DNA of 64,000 nt from Anseranas semipalmata (taxonomy: Eukaryota; Chordata; Aves; Anseriformes; Anseranatidae), in NCBI GenBank assembly GCA_013399115.1, contig VXAA01001403.1, positions 141,292-205,291 of the forward strand, given 5' to 3'. The notes under the pieces are model-generated. The model worked only from the letters and a program-made list of their open reading frames with translations. It was not told the DNA's origin and did no database searches. Below, one piece after another: positions 25,101 through 37,100 of this stretch; the stretch's first letter is position 1, and each line of letters begins with the position of its first letter. The translations under genes were made by a program, and so were the position numbers.

Positions 25101-28100
25101 TGCACCAAGGGACTCGGTGCGCGCGGTGATGAAGAAGGAGCAGCGGTGTCAGAGGGGCAGATTGGAAAAAAAAAAAAAAAAGCTGTGGGTCTCTGCTTTA
25201 GGGCACTCTGCGAAAGCACAGCTCATTAAACGTGCCTCTGGTGGAGCAGTCTCAGCACCAGCGTGAGAGATAAGGGGAGGGAGGTGGGCAGCATGGGCGA
25301 GAGGAGGAGAGGGGACAGCGCGACTAGGAGGAGACTGGGGGCTCTCAGAGGGTGCTAAGGCTTTCACGCAGCCCAGGGTGAAGGCGATGTGGGCACAAGG
25401 GGTGCAATGGCCAGGAGCGGGGTGCTCTGCCCTCTCTGGAGAGGCAGGGTGTCTTCTGCAGAAGTGGAAGCCTTGCCTTGGGGTCCGAGGTCCCAGCAGC
25501 ATCAGGGCAAGTTTTGCCCTTTTCTTTAAAGGAACTGAAGGAATTTGCTGAGAGGGGTGTATTTCAGAAGCCCGGGGAAGTAACAGTTGTGCTCTCATCC
25601 TGTTGGAAGAGATTAGGAGTTGCTGTATTTAGCTGTTGGAACATCAGCAAGAACAGAAGATGCATCAAGTCATTGGCATTTGGCCCAAAGACAGTATGGC
25701 TTTAGGTCTGGGGAGGGAAGCACTGAGAGGAGATGGGCATTGTGGATTAGGGCTGTCAGATGAATGAAGAAAATCAGAGGGTGTTTCTGGTACTGGATAC
25801 TTTCTGTGCAAGGAGGGACGGTGACTTGGATGAACTTTTGTGGCAAAGAAGCAAGCAGATTGAAGGACAAGCCGGGTAGCACAGGGGGCAGTACCTGGTG
25901 TGACTGGGGTCTTCCAGCACTCGCGGTTGGTGGTGCTGGCATCGGAAACAAAAGGCTGGGCTGTGATGGATCCAACACTGCATTTATATCTGGGTTGGTT
26001 GGGATCAGATTATAGAACGGAAGAACTGCCTGGAAGAACAGCAGCGGCAGGATGAGGAAAAAGATGGGGAAGAGCCAGAGGGTAAAGCAGGTTGGAAAGT
26101 TTAATGGGATCAAGGTCTAGGAGACATGAAACAAGTTAATTTTATGAGGGGCGAGGTGGTTCAGTGCCCAAACACAACCAAGGAGTGGTCAGCCAAGATA
26201 AGATTATCGCAAGCCAAATGGGAGAGGAGTGTCGCTGATAGGGAGCACAAGGCATGGCCAGGGCTGAGGGTGTGTGAGAGGAGTGTTTACACACATCTGT
26301 GGGCCAGGGAAGACAGAGCGAATCTGCAGCTACCTCCAAGGAGATCACGATCGGATCCTGACGCAGCGCAAAGAGGAGAAAAAACGAAAGCAAAGGCCCA
26401 GCCATGCAAACAACCCGGCTGCAGGAAGAGAGCCGGCTGCTTGAGGACCTGCATCGTGTGTTGCAAGCAGAAGTATTTGCTCAGCAGGGGCTCAGCAAGG
26501 AGCAGAGGCAGCCCGTGCACCTCACATCTGAAGGTCTGGTCTCAGCGACCCCCCAGCCAAAACCCTCCTTCCTTTCTGCAGCCTGCACCTGCCCCGCGAG
26601 GCAGGGACGTGGCTTTCGCCTGGAGCGCTCTGCTGAGCACAGCAGGGCTCGCGCAGACCTCGCGAGGGCATCGGGGTCCTGCAAATCCCGCGCGTGTGTT
26701 AGCTGGAACAAGGGCAAGCATCGTCTTTGCACCTGACGGTGGTTGGAAACCTTGGATTACTTGGCAGTAAGCAGTCATTACTGCAACTAATAATGTGGGC
26801 AGAAGCCTGCTTTAGACAATCCCGGTTTTATTTGTTTATTGGTTTATTTTTTGCAAGAGAAATAAAATTTGGGAGCCGGCTTCTGCCATCGGACCATGCT
26901 CCTAGCTGAGAGGTGTTGTGCTGAGGCTCGTGGTCTGTGGCAAGGTATTTGGTTCCCTTGGTAGGAATGTTGCTTTCCTAATTTTTTATTTTTCCATCTG
27001 TCATGGTGCTTTCTGATGGAGACGTAGGCAGCTGCATGCAGGAAAGAGATGCTGAGGAGGGATGCATTTCCCCACGCGTGTCCACGTATTTTCATTTCCA
27101 GCTGATGTATTTCTTTCAGACTCTGATCTCAGCCGTCCTACTGCAGGAGAATCATTTAGCACAGTGAGAGTTGATCATGTACAAGCTCTGAAAGAAACAG
27201 CTGAGTACTTATCATTTTGGGGATGTTCTTATTACTTCCTAGAGCTTCACACACACACACACACCCCCCTCAACCCTCCCCTTTTTTTCCCTTGTAAGTT
27301 CAGGAGAGTAAAGTGGAAGAAGCCTGAAGGTGCTTCTCAAGAGGTGGGCGGGTTGGGGTCTCCTGCTTTGGGTTGTGACTTTCAGAGCTCCTCCAAAACT
27401 TCAGCTGGGAGGAGGCAGTGAACCTCAATACAATGTGGGCAAATTCATGACTCGATATTCCCAAAACGCAGCCGGAGCCTGTTGGTCTGCAGTAGTGGAG
27501 GACACTTTCCAATGAAGTCAAAAGGTTTGGGTTTGGCCCTAAGGAGCCCAAAATACAAGCCCGATAGTACTGTGTGGACAAAAAGAGCTAACAGAGCGTC
27601 CTTACTCCTCGTCCTTTCCAAATATTTACTCTAGCCAGATTCATCGTGCGTCTCCCTGCAACAACTGCTCTTGGCCACGTCATACCTCGGTGTCATCAAT
27701 CAGCCGAGAGCAGTTTGATGGGCTCTGCAAGGATCTCCGCTTCTTTTTACAGCTCCCCAGGCAGCTGTTGTGTCCATCTAATAAATTAAGCTCTGGCTCT
27801 TTCCATCCACGTCGTTAGCGGCTGTTCAGCACTTGCATTAGCACCGGTGTGAGTGCATGAGAGCCGGTGTCAGGGAGAGGAGGTGGCACAGGCTGGAACC
27901 CGCAGGGCTGCTCCTTCTGGGGGCCCCAGGGCCTCATGGGGAGACCAGTGGTGTCCATCAGTGTGGGACTTCAGTCCTGGTGACCCCAGGGCCTCATGGG
28001 GAGACCACTGGTGTCCGTGAGTGTGGGACTTCAGTCCTGGACATTTTACAAGCACTAAAAAGCAGCTCAGTTGACTTTGTTTTGAAATTCATTGCTCCCA

Positions 28101-31100
28101 CTGTGGTCTTGTTTCTCCCCAAATTATTGCAGCTTCTGGGAGGAAAAGCCCTTCTTTTCACTCTCATTTTACCCTTTGCTTCGCCAGCGTTTCTCCAGCA
28201 TGTTCCCCTGCTTGCTTGTCCTGCTCCTCCCTGTGTTGTGATTACATCCCTGTCTTGTTGGCATGGGCATGGGTGAAGAGGAGAGCGTGGGACCCACAAA
28301 TGGGTCCCACACAACGTGGCTGGCGCCTTTTCCTCCCGACAGCTGTGTTTTCCCCACGCATTTTGCGGGTGTAGACCCACATCAGTGGGACGAGTGTGCG
28401 TTGCCAATGCTCCCTCCTTGCAGGGTGACCTGTGCCGTAGGACTTCAGCTTCCCTATCTGCAGGCAGGGCTGCCGAGGTGAAGACACTGAAGAACGAGGT
28501 GAGGGATGACGTTGGGCATGGGTGCCACTACCAGCACATGAAGCTGTGGAAGCGGAGCAAGGAATTAACCCCTGACTCGCTCCTCCAGGCAGTGGAGAGG
28601 GAGGGGCAGTGGCCGTGCCCCACACAGCAGCGTCTTAGAATCATCTAGGCTGGAAAAGACCCTTAAGGTCATCAAGTCCAACCATAAAATCCAGAGACCC
28701 TTAAGATCATCAAGTCCACCATCTTCCTGAACCCTGGTCCCTGCAGAGCAGTGCTGGGATTCCACCCGGAGGCTCCGTAGAAGCACTTCACTCCTTTGAA
28801 ATAACAAGAGACCTGACTTTTGTTACCTTGCCTTGACTCTGACCCACATCCAGCACGTGCATGCTGGGCTTATCACGTACATTGTGTTCTTTTTCTCATT
28901 TAGCCTCTTGCCAAGCATTTTACTGGCTGCCTTGGCGATGTCCCCCAAAAAACCTCTTGCAAAACAGCCATCTTTCATAACAGGCTTTTTTTAAAGTCCA
29001 GTCTCAACGTACCTTTAGTTACAGCTGTTTGCTCAGGCCAGTGACAGTGTTGACAGTGCGTTATCTTATGTAAACAATAATGGAAAGAGAGCGCCACGAG
29101 ATAAGAGACGGCAGCTTAGCGGACCCGGTGCGTGGTGTGGGGCAGTGCGAGTGCACGCTGTCTGCCGGCGGTGCCCCAAAACGGGCTGCTCCCAGAGCAC
29201 GCATCCAGCCCCAGCAGCCATACCCTCCTCCTGTCCCCAAACCCTCCCCAAAGGACAGGCTCACCCCCTGTCCTGCCCCAGGGTCCTGACCATGGTGGGA
29301 CCATCCCCTCTGCTCCCTGTGATGGCGTGGGTTTGTCTGCCTTATGAAAAAGCCTTGCCCTGGGTGATGCCGGTGCCGGTGTGGGGAGCGGGGTGTCCAC
29401 GAGGGAGACCTCCCCCCACCAAGGCATTTGCTTCCCTTTTAAATAAAGTGCGTCTTGGAAAGGAGTCAAGTGCCTTGTATAAACAGCCTGGAGTCAGGAC
29501 CGCTCGGCGCTCTGAAGGAAGCGCGGGGACGATGAAGAGGGGGCTCTGTGCACGTGTGCTGGTGTGGCTGGACGCGCGCTGCTGCGGTGGGACCTGCCTG
29601 CGGCTCCCAAACCGCACCGGGCTCTGATGGGAGCATCTGCTCCGGGGGTCAGCACTTTGTAGGAGCATCGCCTGCTCCTTCACCTCCCACCCCGCCTCCG
29701 CCTGTGTCAGCAAAACCTCCCTTCAAAGGACTTTGCTTGGCTCTTCTTTAAACTTCCTTCTCGTTAAGTGTTACGAAAGATGGACGATAGCGGCTCCGTC
29801 CCCTGCTGGGGTGCTTGGGGGGCCAGTGCAGCACCTCCTGGTGCTCTCAGCAGCTGGCAGGGACCAGGTCAGTGCTGGGAAGCATCTGTGACCGTGCTGG
29901 CTTCCACGGACGGCTGTGGGTGGTCAGCAGGAGCAGTGACGCGCGGGGAGATGGATGGGGATGGACACAGAGCAGTTCCCCGCATCTCCACCAGCCTCAG
30001 AGGTCTGCTCTTCCCAGCCAGAACATCTCAGGCGGTGCACGGGCTCCTTTGGGGAGCGCTGCAACCAGCTGAGAGAGCTCCCTCATCCCGGCTATTTGCT
30101 CTCAGATTTGGGCAGCCGACATTTCGATTGGAGCTGAGCCTGCCTGAGCGCAGGGAAAGTCTCGGACTCTCACCGCCAGACAGCCAAAGTGCCTCTGGAA
30201 GAGCCGAGCTCCAGCTGCGTGAGCCCTGGAGTTGCTCCGGCTGCTTTGGGTGGCAGTCCAACCCCAGCTTCTTCCCAAACAACAACAAAAAATCTCTTCT
30301 GCCCTTCTCCTCCGGCCCCATGGGCTCTCCCCATCCCTCTCCCTCTTCCTGCCTGCCCTCCCTGACCACAGCTTGTCCCTCTCATCTCCTGCCCCATATC
30401 CCCTTGTGGAGCACCATCAGTAGTTCCTGGGGTCCATCTGCCAGCCCAACAGCACCTCTCTCCCCAGCACTTCTCATCCTCCCATCTGTCCCAGGACCAG
30501 GCTGACATTTGCTGCGCTAAATTCGGCTGAGGTGATCCACCCTCTTCCCCCCCCCGTTGGTAAACAGCTCTGCTTCAGCTAACGCCTTGCGCTGGGACAT
30601 CGCTCCCTCCAGCTGCTCTGCATCTTAGGCGGTCCCGGCCCTCCTCTGTTTCCCTAACGCTTCCTTATTCGAATGACTTCAGTAAGGTCTGGCCAGAGCT
30701 GCAGAAGCAAAAATTAATGTTCTCTGGCAACAAGATCCCCTCTCCATTCCTCATCCTTGGAGGAGTCACCTCTCTGCTCCAGGCCAGCCCGGTCGGGTTC
30801 ATTAATTACGCGTGAGCCCAGGATTTGGGAAAGTGAAGGTGACAGATTCAGCTGTCACCAGCAGGCCCGTGTGCTTGGAGGTGTTTTTGGGCCCAGGAGT
30901 GGATAGCTGGCGGGTTTAGTGTTTGTTCAGCCTCAAGAGCTTGCTTGCTTTCAGCTGTTTCACTTCCATTTTGTCACCTGCCCGGGAGCATTCCCATGTC
31001 ACGCCCCATGTTGTCACTCTGTGGCATTTTGTCATGGCAAAGTCCCAGCCGGGGACCTTGCCCTGTCCCGCTCAGCTGCCGCAGTGCCAGCCGTGCACGT

Positions 31101-34100
31101 GGTGTGTCCATGTGTCTGCTCGCACCCTGCCAAGATGTGGATGGAGAGCTTGTCGTCATTCCCGTGACCCCTCTTCCCTCTTTTTAGCATTCCTCATCAC
31201 CTACTTTTGTGTGGTCTCCAGGTTATTTACAGCGTTTTCTCCTTCCCCTTTATCTCTGCCCTCTACCTCTCTCCTGATTCTTATGCTTTTGGATAGCCAG
31301 CTCTGCCTTCTGCCTGGTGTTATCCTGCCTTCCAGGAGAAGCTTCCCAAGAAGCCACCTCCTTGCCCATAAGGACAAGAAAAGGTGGACATTTTCTTTTT
31401 TTTTTTTTTTTCTGTGCCAGACTTCACGCATTGAGTCCAGGCTCCTGGGCACTACCGCCATTTCGAATAAATAGTAATAAGGAGTATCGCTGTTCCCCTA
31501 GCCAAGGACATAAGGAATTTGTCAGCGCTGCAGTACCTTTGATCCCCCCATCCATCATCTTGGGCTTCCCGCCGTTATCTTTGTGGGACACACTTCCGGT
31601 GTTCAGCAAATATTTGATTTCCTGTGAATTTGAATAAAAAGACCTTTTCCCTTTTTTAAAAACGATTTTAAAATACTTTTGGCACCGTGCGGACACATTC
31701 CATTCCAAGAAAAATAAAGGAAAACTGTTCCGACTAAATATAGATCAAAAGACACTTGTGAGCTGCCTCTTGCATCCCCGGCCGAGAACGCTTTCCTCCC
31801 GCCGGCCACCCTGGCTCTTTGCACCATGCTCCTGGCCCGTGAACTCATGTATCCCCTCTTCTGCTCCACGGATGCTCCGTGTCCGTTTGGTTTGCTCTCT
31901 GGCCCGGCTCAGAGACCGGCTGGAGGGAAAGCTGCTGTTTTTAGAATGCGGCAGAGGTCTTCCAGCAGTGAGAAGAACGTTGCGCATATTTCACCTTCTC
32001 CCTCTGGGGTCCTTAAAGCCCTTCACCACCATTTTCCTGCCAACACCCTTTGGAGCAGGCTCTGCCGATTTGCTTCGGGCGAAAGCAGCGCAGCCGCGTT
32101 TCGGCTGCAGTGCGGGGCCGAGGGGTTGGCTCCAGCGGGAGCACCCAGCAAGCCCACGCAGCCTCAGGTTGCCTCGCGGTCCCACCATCGCACAGCTCCC
32201 CTGCGGCGCGCCCTCCTTCCACCCAGGGCTGCTGCGGTGCGAGCAATCGTGAACATTAGCAGCCGTAAAGCAGAGGGAAGCAAAACAGAGCTCCTCGCCC
32301 TCTCTTCTGAGCACTGGGCTGCTCATTTGGCAAAGCTAATGAGTTAGGGATCTGGGTTTGTTGCGTGCTGGAGATGCAGCCGTGCTGGCTGACTTGAGCC
32401 CGTGTGCGTGTGACTGAAACCAGCAGGGCAGCTGGTGGGTACTGATGGGGATGGCACTTTTGTTTTGCCCGCAGGTGTTTGTGCTGTGCCATGGCCTTCT
32501 CCAGCTCTCCCAGCTCCTCTACAGCGCCAACTTCAAGAGCAGCCTCACCACCATCGAGAAGCGCTTTGGGCTCTCCAGTCTCTCTTCGGGTTTCATCTCC
32601 AGCTTGCACGAGGTAACTGGGTTAGGTGCTTGTGCACCCGAGGGGTGGCCAGAACAGAGGAGCTTCCCAGCACAGGGCTTTGGGGTTGTTCACACCCAGT
32701 TTCCTTGGCCGTGCCTGCATGTGCTGGATGAAGCAGCTGTTGCTGCATGCTTGGACATCTCTTCACGCTTTGATCCTGCTGTACCGCACACTAGGAGGCT
32801 TAAGGTAGGGTTATGTGGTGAGGACACGAACTTGGAGGGCAGCAGCAAGCAGGATGTTTTGGAGGAGACCACTCCACCCTTAGGATGCCTCCAGCAGAGA
32901 CAGGACTGGGAGACAGAAGACACGCAGTGTGGTTCTCCTTTGATCGCAGTGCTTACAGCTGCTAGGAAGAGGAGCATTTTATGATGAGTAGTACGCACAC
33001 AGCCACAGCTCTGTGACCAACTTCCAGTAAAAGTATCTGTTGTCATAGTTTTTTTGATCAGCTTGAGGACTGACCCTGGCCTGAGTCTTTCCAAACTGTC
33101 TCTAGAAGGAGACACTGGGCAGCAGTCTCTCCAAGATCCACCCACCCCCTTTCTCCAGTGCTTCCAGCTCCTTGACGAGTGGTCGCTTAATGACAAGATC
33201 CTTAAGCAGTTCGGGATGTATAGGGAGATATGCAACCCTTTGAGGTATACGCCATAAGAATATATGCCTTCTGCTGAGTGAAATTGCCGGCTCTCTGCTC
33301 TGTCAAGGCACGGAGACATACTGGGTATCATCTGAGGGTAGGGGGAAAGCCCAGCTCAGAAAAACGTGGCACCTGACCAGTTTTGGGAAGGCACTGGAAA
33401 GGCACTGGTATGTGTGGACAAAGGTTTCTCCCAGACACTCTAATCACTTACTCCTCCAGAATAAGTTTTCTGGTTCATATTGTCATGAGTTGTACCCTAT
33501 CTGGTAGCTCTTCAAGGCTAGCTAGGAAAAGACCTGCTGGGAGAGACCTTCTCGTGATGGCGCAGACGGAGAAGTGCTTGGTGGCTGCCCACCTTGCATG
33601 CGGCTGGTCATCTCACATGGGAACTCCCACCAGGAGGCTGGGTGCTGGGAATCCTCCTGGGAGAAGTAGGTGCCCAGGTCTTATCCCAAACAGCGCATAC
33701 GTCTGAGGTTAAAAAGACAGATTCAAAGCCCATCGAGACCAGTGAAGGACTTCCCACTGACTGGGACTCGGTCCAAATTATGCAAAGAAAGAGACCCAGT
33801 ATGGAGAGTTGTAACATCAGCAGTCTGGAGCTGGCGTAATTATGCCCTGCACAGTATCCCACCGCTCACAGCAGTGATGCGCCAGTAACCCTTGTCCTCC
33901 TTATCCAAGTTACTTAAACTTATGTGACTTTATGCTTGGAGATGTAATATCAGAATAAAAATCCTGCGTGCCTTGGACTATAATCCTTTCTCATTTAGTC
34001 TGCAGCAATTCCAAGAACAAAAACCACAAAGAGCCAAACAAGGGAGCCCATGTAAACACGTGTAAAAAGGATATTTAGACATACATGTCAGGGTTAAAAT

Positions 34101-37100
34101 GTTTAGCTTGTCCCAAGTTGACAAAATGCCATGTAATAGTAATTTTTTGGTGTTCATCCTCTTGCCGGAAAGCTGGAGTTCATATACTGAATAGGCTGCA
34201 TGTTTTCATACCTTTTAGCTGATCAAGGAGGATGGGACTGTAGATTGTATCTGCAGATGCAAATGCCCAGTGTCACAAACATTTGCAATGAGCTGGACTC
34301 TGTGACTTGGCTTGTGTCTGCTTAGAATCATGGAAATGGAGGCAATATACTTTGTTTCTTCCTGGATTTGGGGGAAGCATTAGTTTATGCTGCATCTTAC
34401 GCGGTGGGGAGCATGTGTGGGTGCTGAGCAAAGCCCCAGCCAGATCACAGACAGGTTGTGAAGCAGTCTGTGATAACAAAGGATGCACACAGGCTACTGG
34501 AGCCAAGGAGTTGTCCTGCTGTCTTTTGATAAGAAGGAAGTGGTGATTCGCTACGAATATGCAGGGTGAAACTGAGGGTTGTCCCATTCCTGCTCTTGTA
34601 GGGGTCAAATGCCACGAGCGATTACGCGAGCTCTGCACCCACCTGGACACAGCCATGGGGGACCAGTTACAGGGCTGGGCTTGGCTTCCTCTGTGGCATC
34701 TTCTAACATCCTCCCCGTTTCGCTGTGCTCTTTCCAGATTGGCAACGTGGTCCTCATCATCTTTGTCAGCTACTTCGGCAGCCGAGTTCACCGCCCACGG
34801 GTGATCGGAGCCGGGGGGCTGCTGCTGGCACTGGGAGCATTCCTGGTGACCCTTCCCCACTTCCTCTCGGACCCCTATGAATACACCACGCTTAGTGCTG
34901 GTAAGTGCCTGCACCCTTCCATGGGGAGGGGGGTATCAGGAGAAAACAGAGCTGAAGAGCTTCCTCTGCTTCAGCTGTGGCCACCTGGGTAGTGCAGCAG
35001 AGAGGGTGAATCAGGGAGGCCTCTTACACCGGCACACACAGTAGAGGAGTCAACCAAGGGCCAACATCGCTCCTGGGTCTTGGTGTAGAGATGTACAATG
35101 CGAATGTCATCCTCCAGGAGCACTCCAGTGCTGTGTTCTGCCAGGTTTTATGTGACCCACTCAGAGGTCCTGCTGCTCTGCTCCTTGTTCCTTCCCAACA
35201 AGTCTGATGGACATGTAGGACATCTGGAGGAGCATGCTTAGTTGTTTGAGGGCCAACAACCTCGCAAGACCAAAATTATGAGTACGAAGCACAAACACTG
35301 CATGTAGCAATCCATTGCATCATTCTGGGTGGTGACACCATTTTCAACCTGCCCTTCTTGCCTGCAAGAGTCAAAGAAAGGCAACCTTTAATGCAAGTGA
35401 AGGTACCCACCTCTAACATCCACCTCGTCTTTTACCTTCACCTCAGCCTCTGCAGGGCTGTATGGCTGCTGAGCCTTCTTATTCTCATTCCCTGCCCCAT
35501 CACAAACCCATCTGCAGTGGTTCTGGGCTGGGTTTCCCACGCCTCCCCCAAAAGAAGGGAGTGGTGGTATCCACCCCATGCAGAATTTGAACACAGTGCT
35601 TGGAGGGAAAGGCTTAAGGCGGAGATTTATTACTTTAAGCCCAACTTCAGTATAGTTTTGCAACCCCTTCTGAACGCAATAATTACACGTGGGATCCCTT
35701 CTGCCTCTTCTGGACATGTCTGAGCCACAGATCAGGTTCTGAGTGTTTTGCTCATGGTGAAGTATCCAAATTCCCCAAAGATGCTCCTGAAGGCCTCCAG
35801 AGGGAGTATCTCCCTGCCTAAGTGTGTGTTTCAAGTTAAGCAGCAGGCACTGTCTCTGCAGGCTGCCAAGGCACCGCTCCTTCCCGAGGAGCTCACTGTA
35901 GGGCTGAGAGCCTTGGGACAGGCATCATGGACGTGCCATGCCAGGGATATTTGTAAGGAGGCTCTGCATTCAGGAGGAGAAGCACATCTTTCCATGTGGA
36001 TGCTATAAAAGAGTTATACTGGAAAACTAATTATTGAACTTGCTTCGTACGGTATTTTTACCATACTTCTCTCCTGGCTATGCTCACCCTCCTCTCTCCA
36101 GATCTCTAAGCGCGTTGCAGCCCTGGTTTCTGCACGGGTGGTGTGTGTCCTCCCAGCCTGCTCCTGAGCATGCTGGAAACAGGTTTGCTCTCCGTGGCAT
36201 CAGAAGAGTGCAGCTCTGAAGCTGCAGTGCTTGCTGGTGGCGACAGCATCGTTACTAATGATGGCATGTCACTCAGCTGTCCAAAGAGCCAAGGAGAGAG
36301 CGTGAAAGCGGTGATGAGCAGAGAGAGCTGCTGGTGGGGCAGCAGGCTGGGGCAGAAGCCCTGGGATGCAGGCGATGCTGGTTCTGCTGCTTATGTCTCC
36401 TGCGACTGTGGACGAATCACTTCATATCTTGTTTTTGGGGGGCAATGGTGCACATCCTGGGGGTGCCCAAAGGCTCTGCAGTGCCCTGTGCTTTTCTGAA
36501 TGCTGAGCTGGGTTTGTACCAGAACAGTCTTGGCCACATCAGTCTTGTATGGATGGCTGTTATCTACCTGAGACATTAAAGCTGTGGCAGGTGGTCAGTC
36601 TTCACATGCTCCGAGGGCGTTGGAAAGGAAGGTGTCTTTATCATTGAGTCGCAGAGGTATGGAAGCAGAAGAAGAGAGGCCATCTCCCTGCTGCTAAGCA
36701 GCACGTGGGTGACAGCATCTCCTGTCCCTGCTCTCACCAGTAAGCCTTACGAGCCTAAGGAGGGCTACTGGTTTAACTGGGCGGGCTTGGGAACAAGCTG
36801 GTGTGCACGATGACAGTTCCTGTTTCAGAACGCGGTACTCAGAAGAGTTTGCATCACACGCCAGGCTGGCCCCGGTCTTCCCAAAGTGACTTCAGCTCCT
36901 AAATCCCTGGGATGCCACTGAGCTTTGGGGGCTGCCACTTCTGAAAACCTGATGTCCCCGTGCCTGTGCCACCAAGGGGCAGCAGAGGTCACCTGGCACC
37001 TCTGGTTAGAAGATGCTTTCTCCTGGAAAGGTGCCCCAGGCATCGCGTGTTTGCCCCATGCTCAGGGAGCCTCGGCTTTGCCCGGGAGCTGCTGGGTGGC

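Larger units (their letters stand above)
22179..32474 (+). other. SLCO2A1 intron 1 (10.3 kb)
   Basis: This is the largest intron of the gene. It holds an A16 run (25,166-25,181), a CA microsatellite, a 60-bp tandem duplication, a CR1 fragment and a C/T-rich stretch, each listed separately. The first 500 bases remain CpG-rich and belong to the promoter island. I found no additional exon or gene inside it. Confidence 0.85.
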
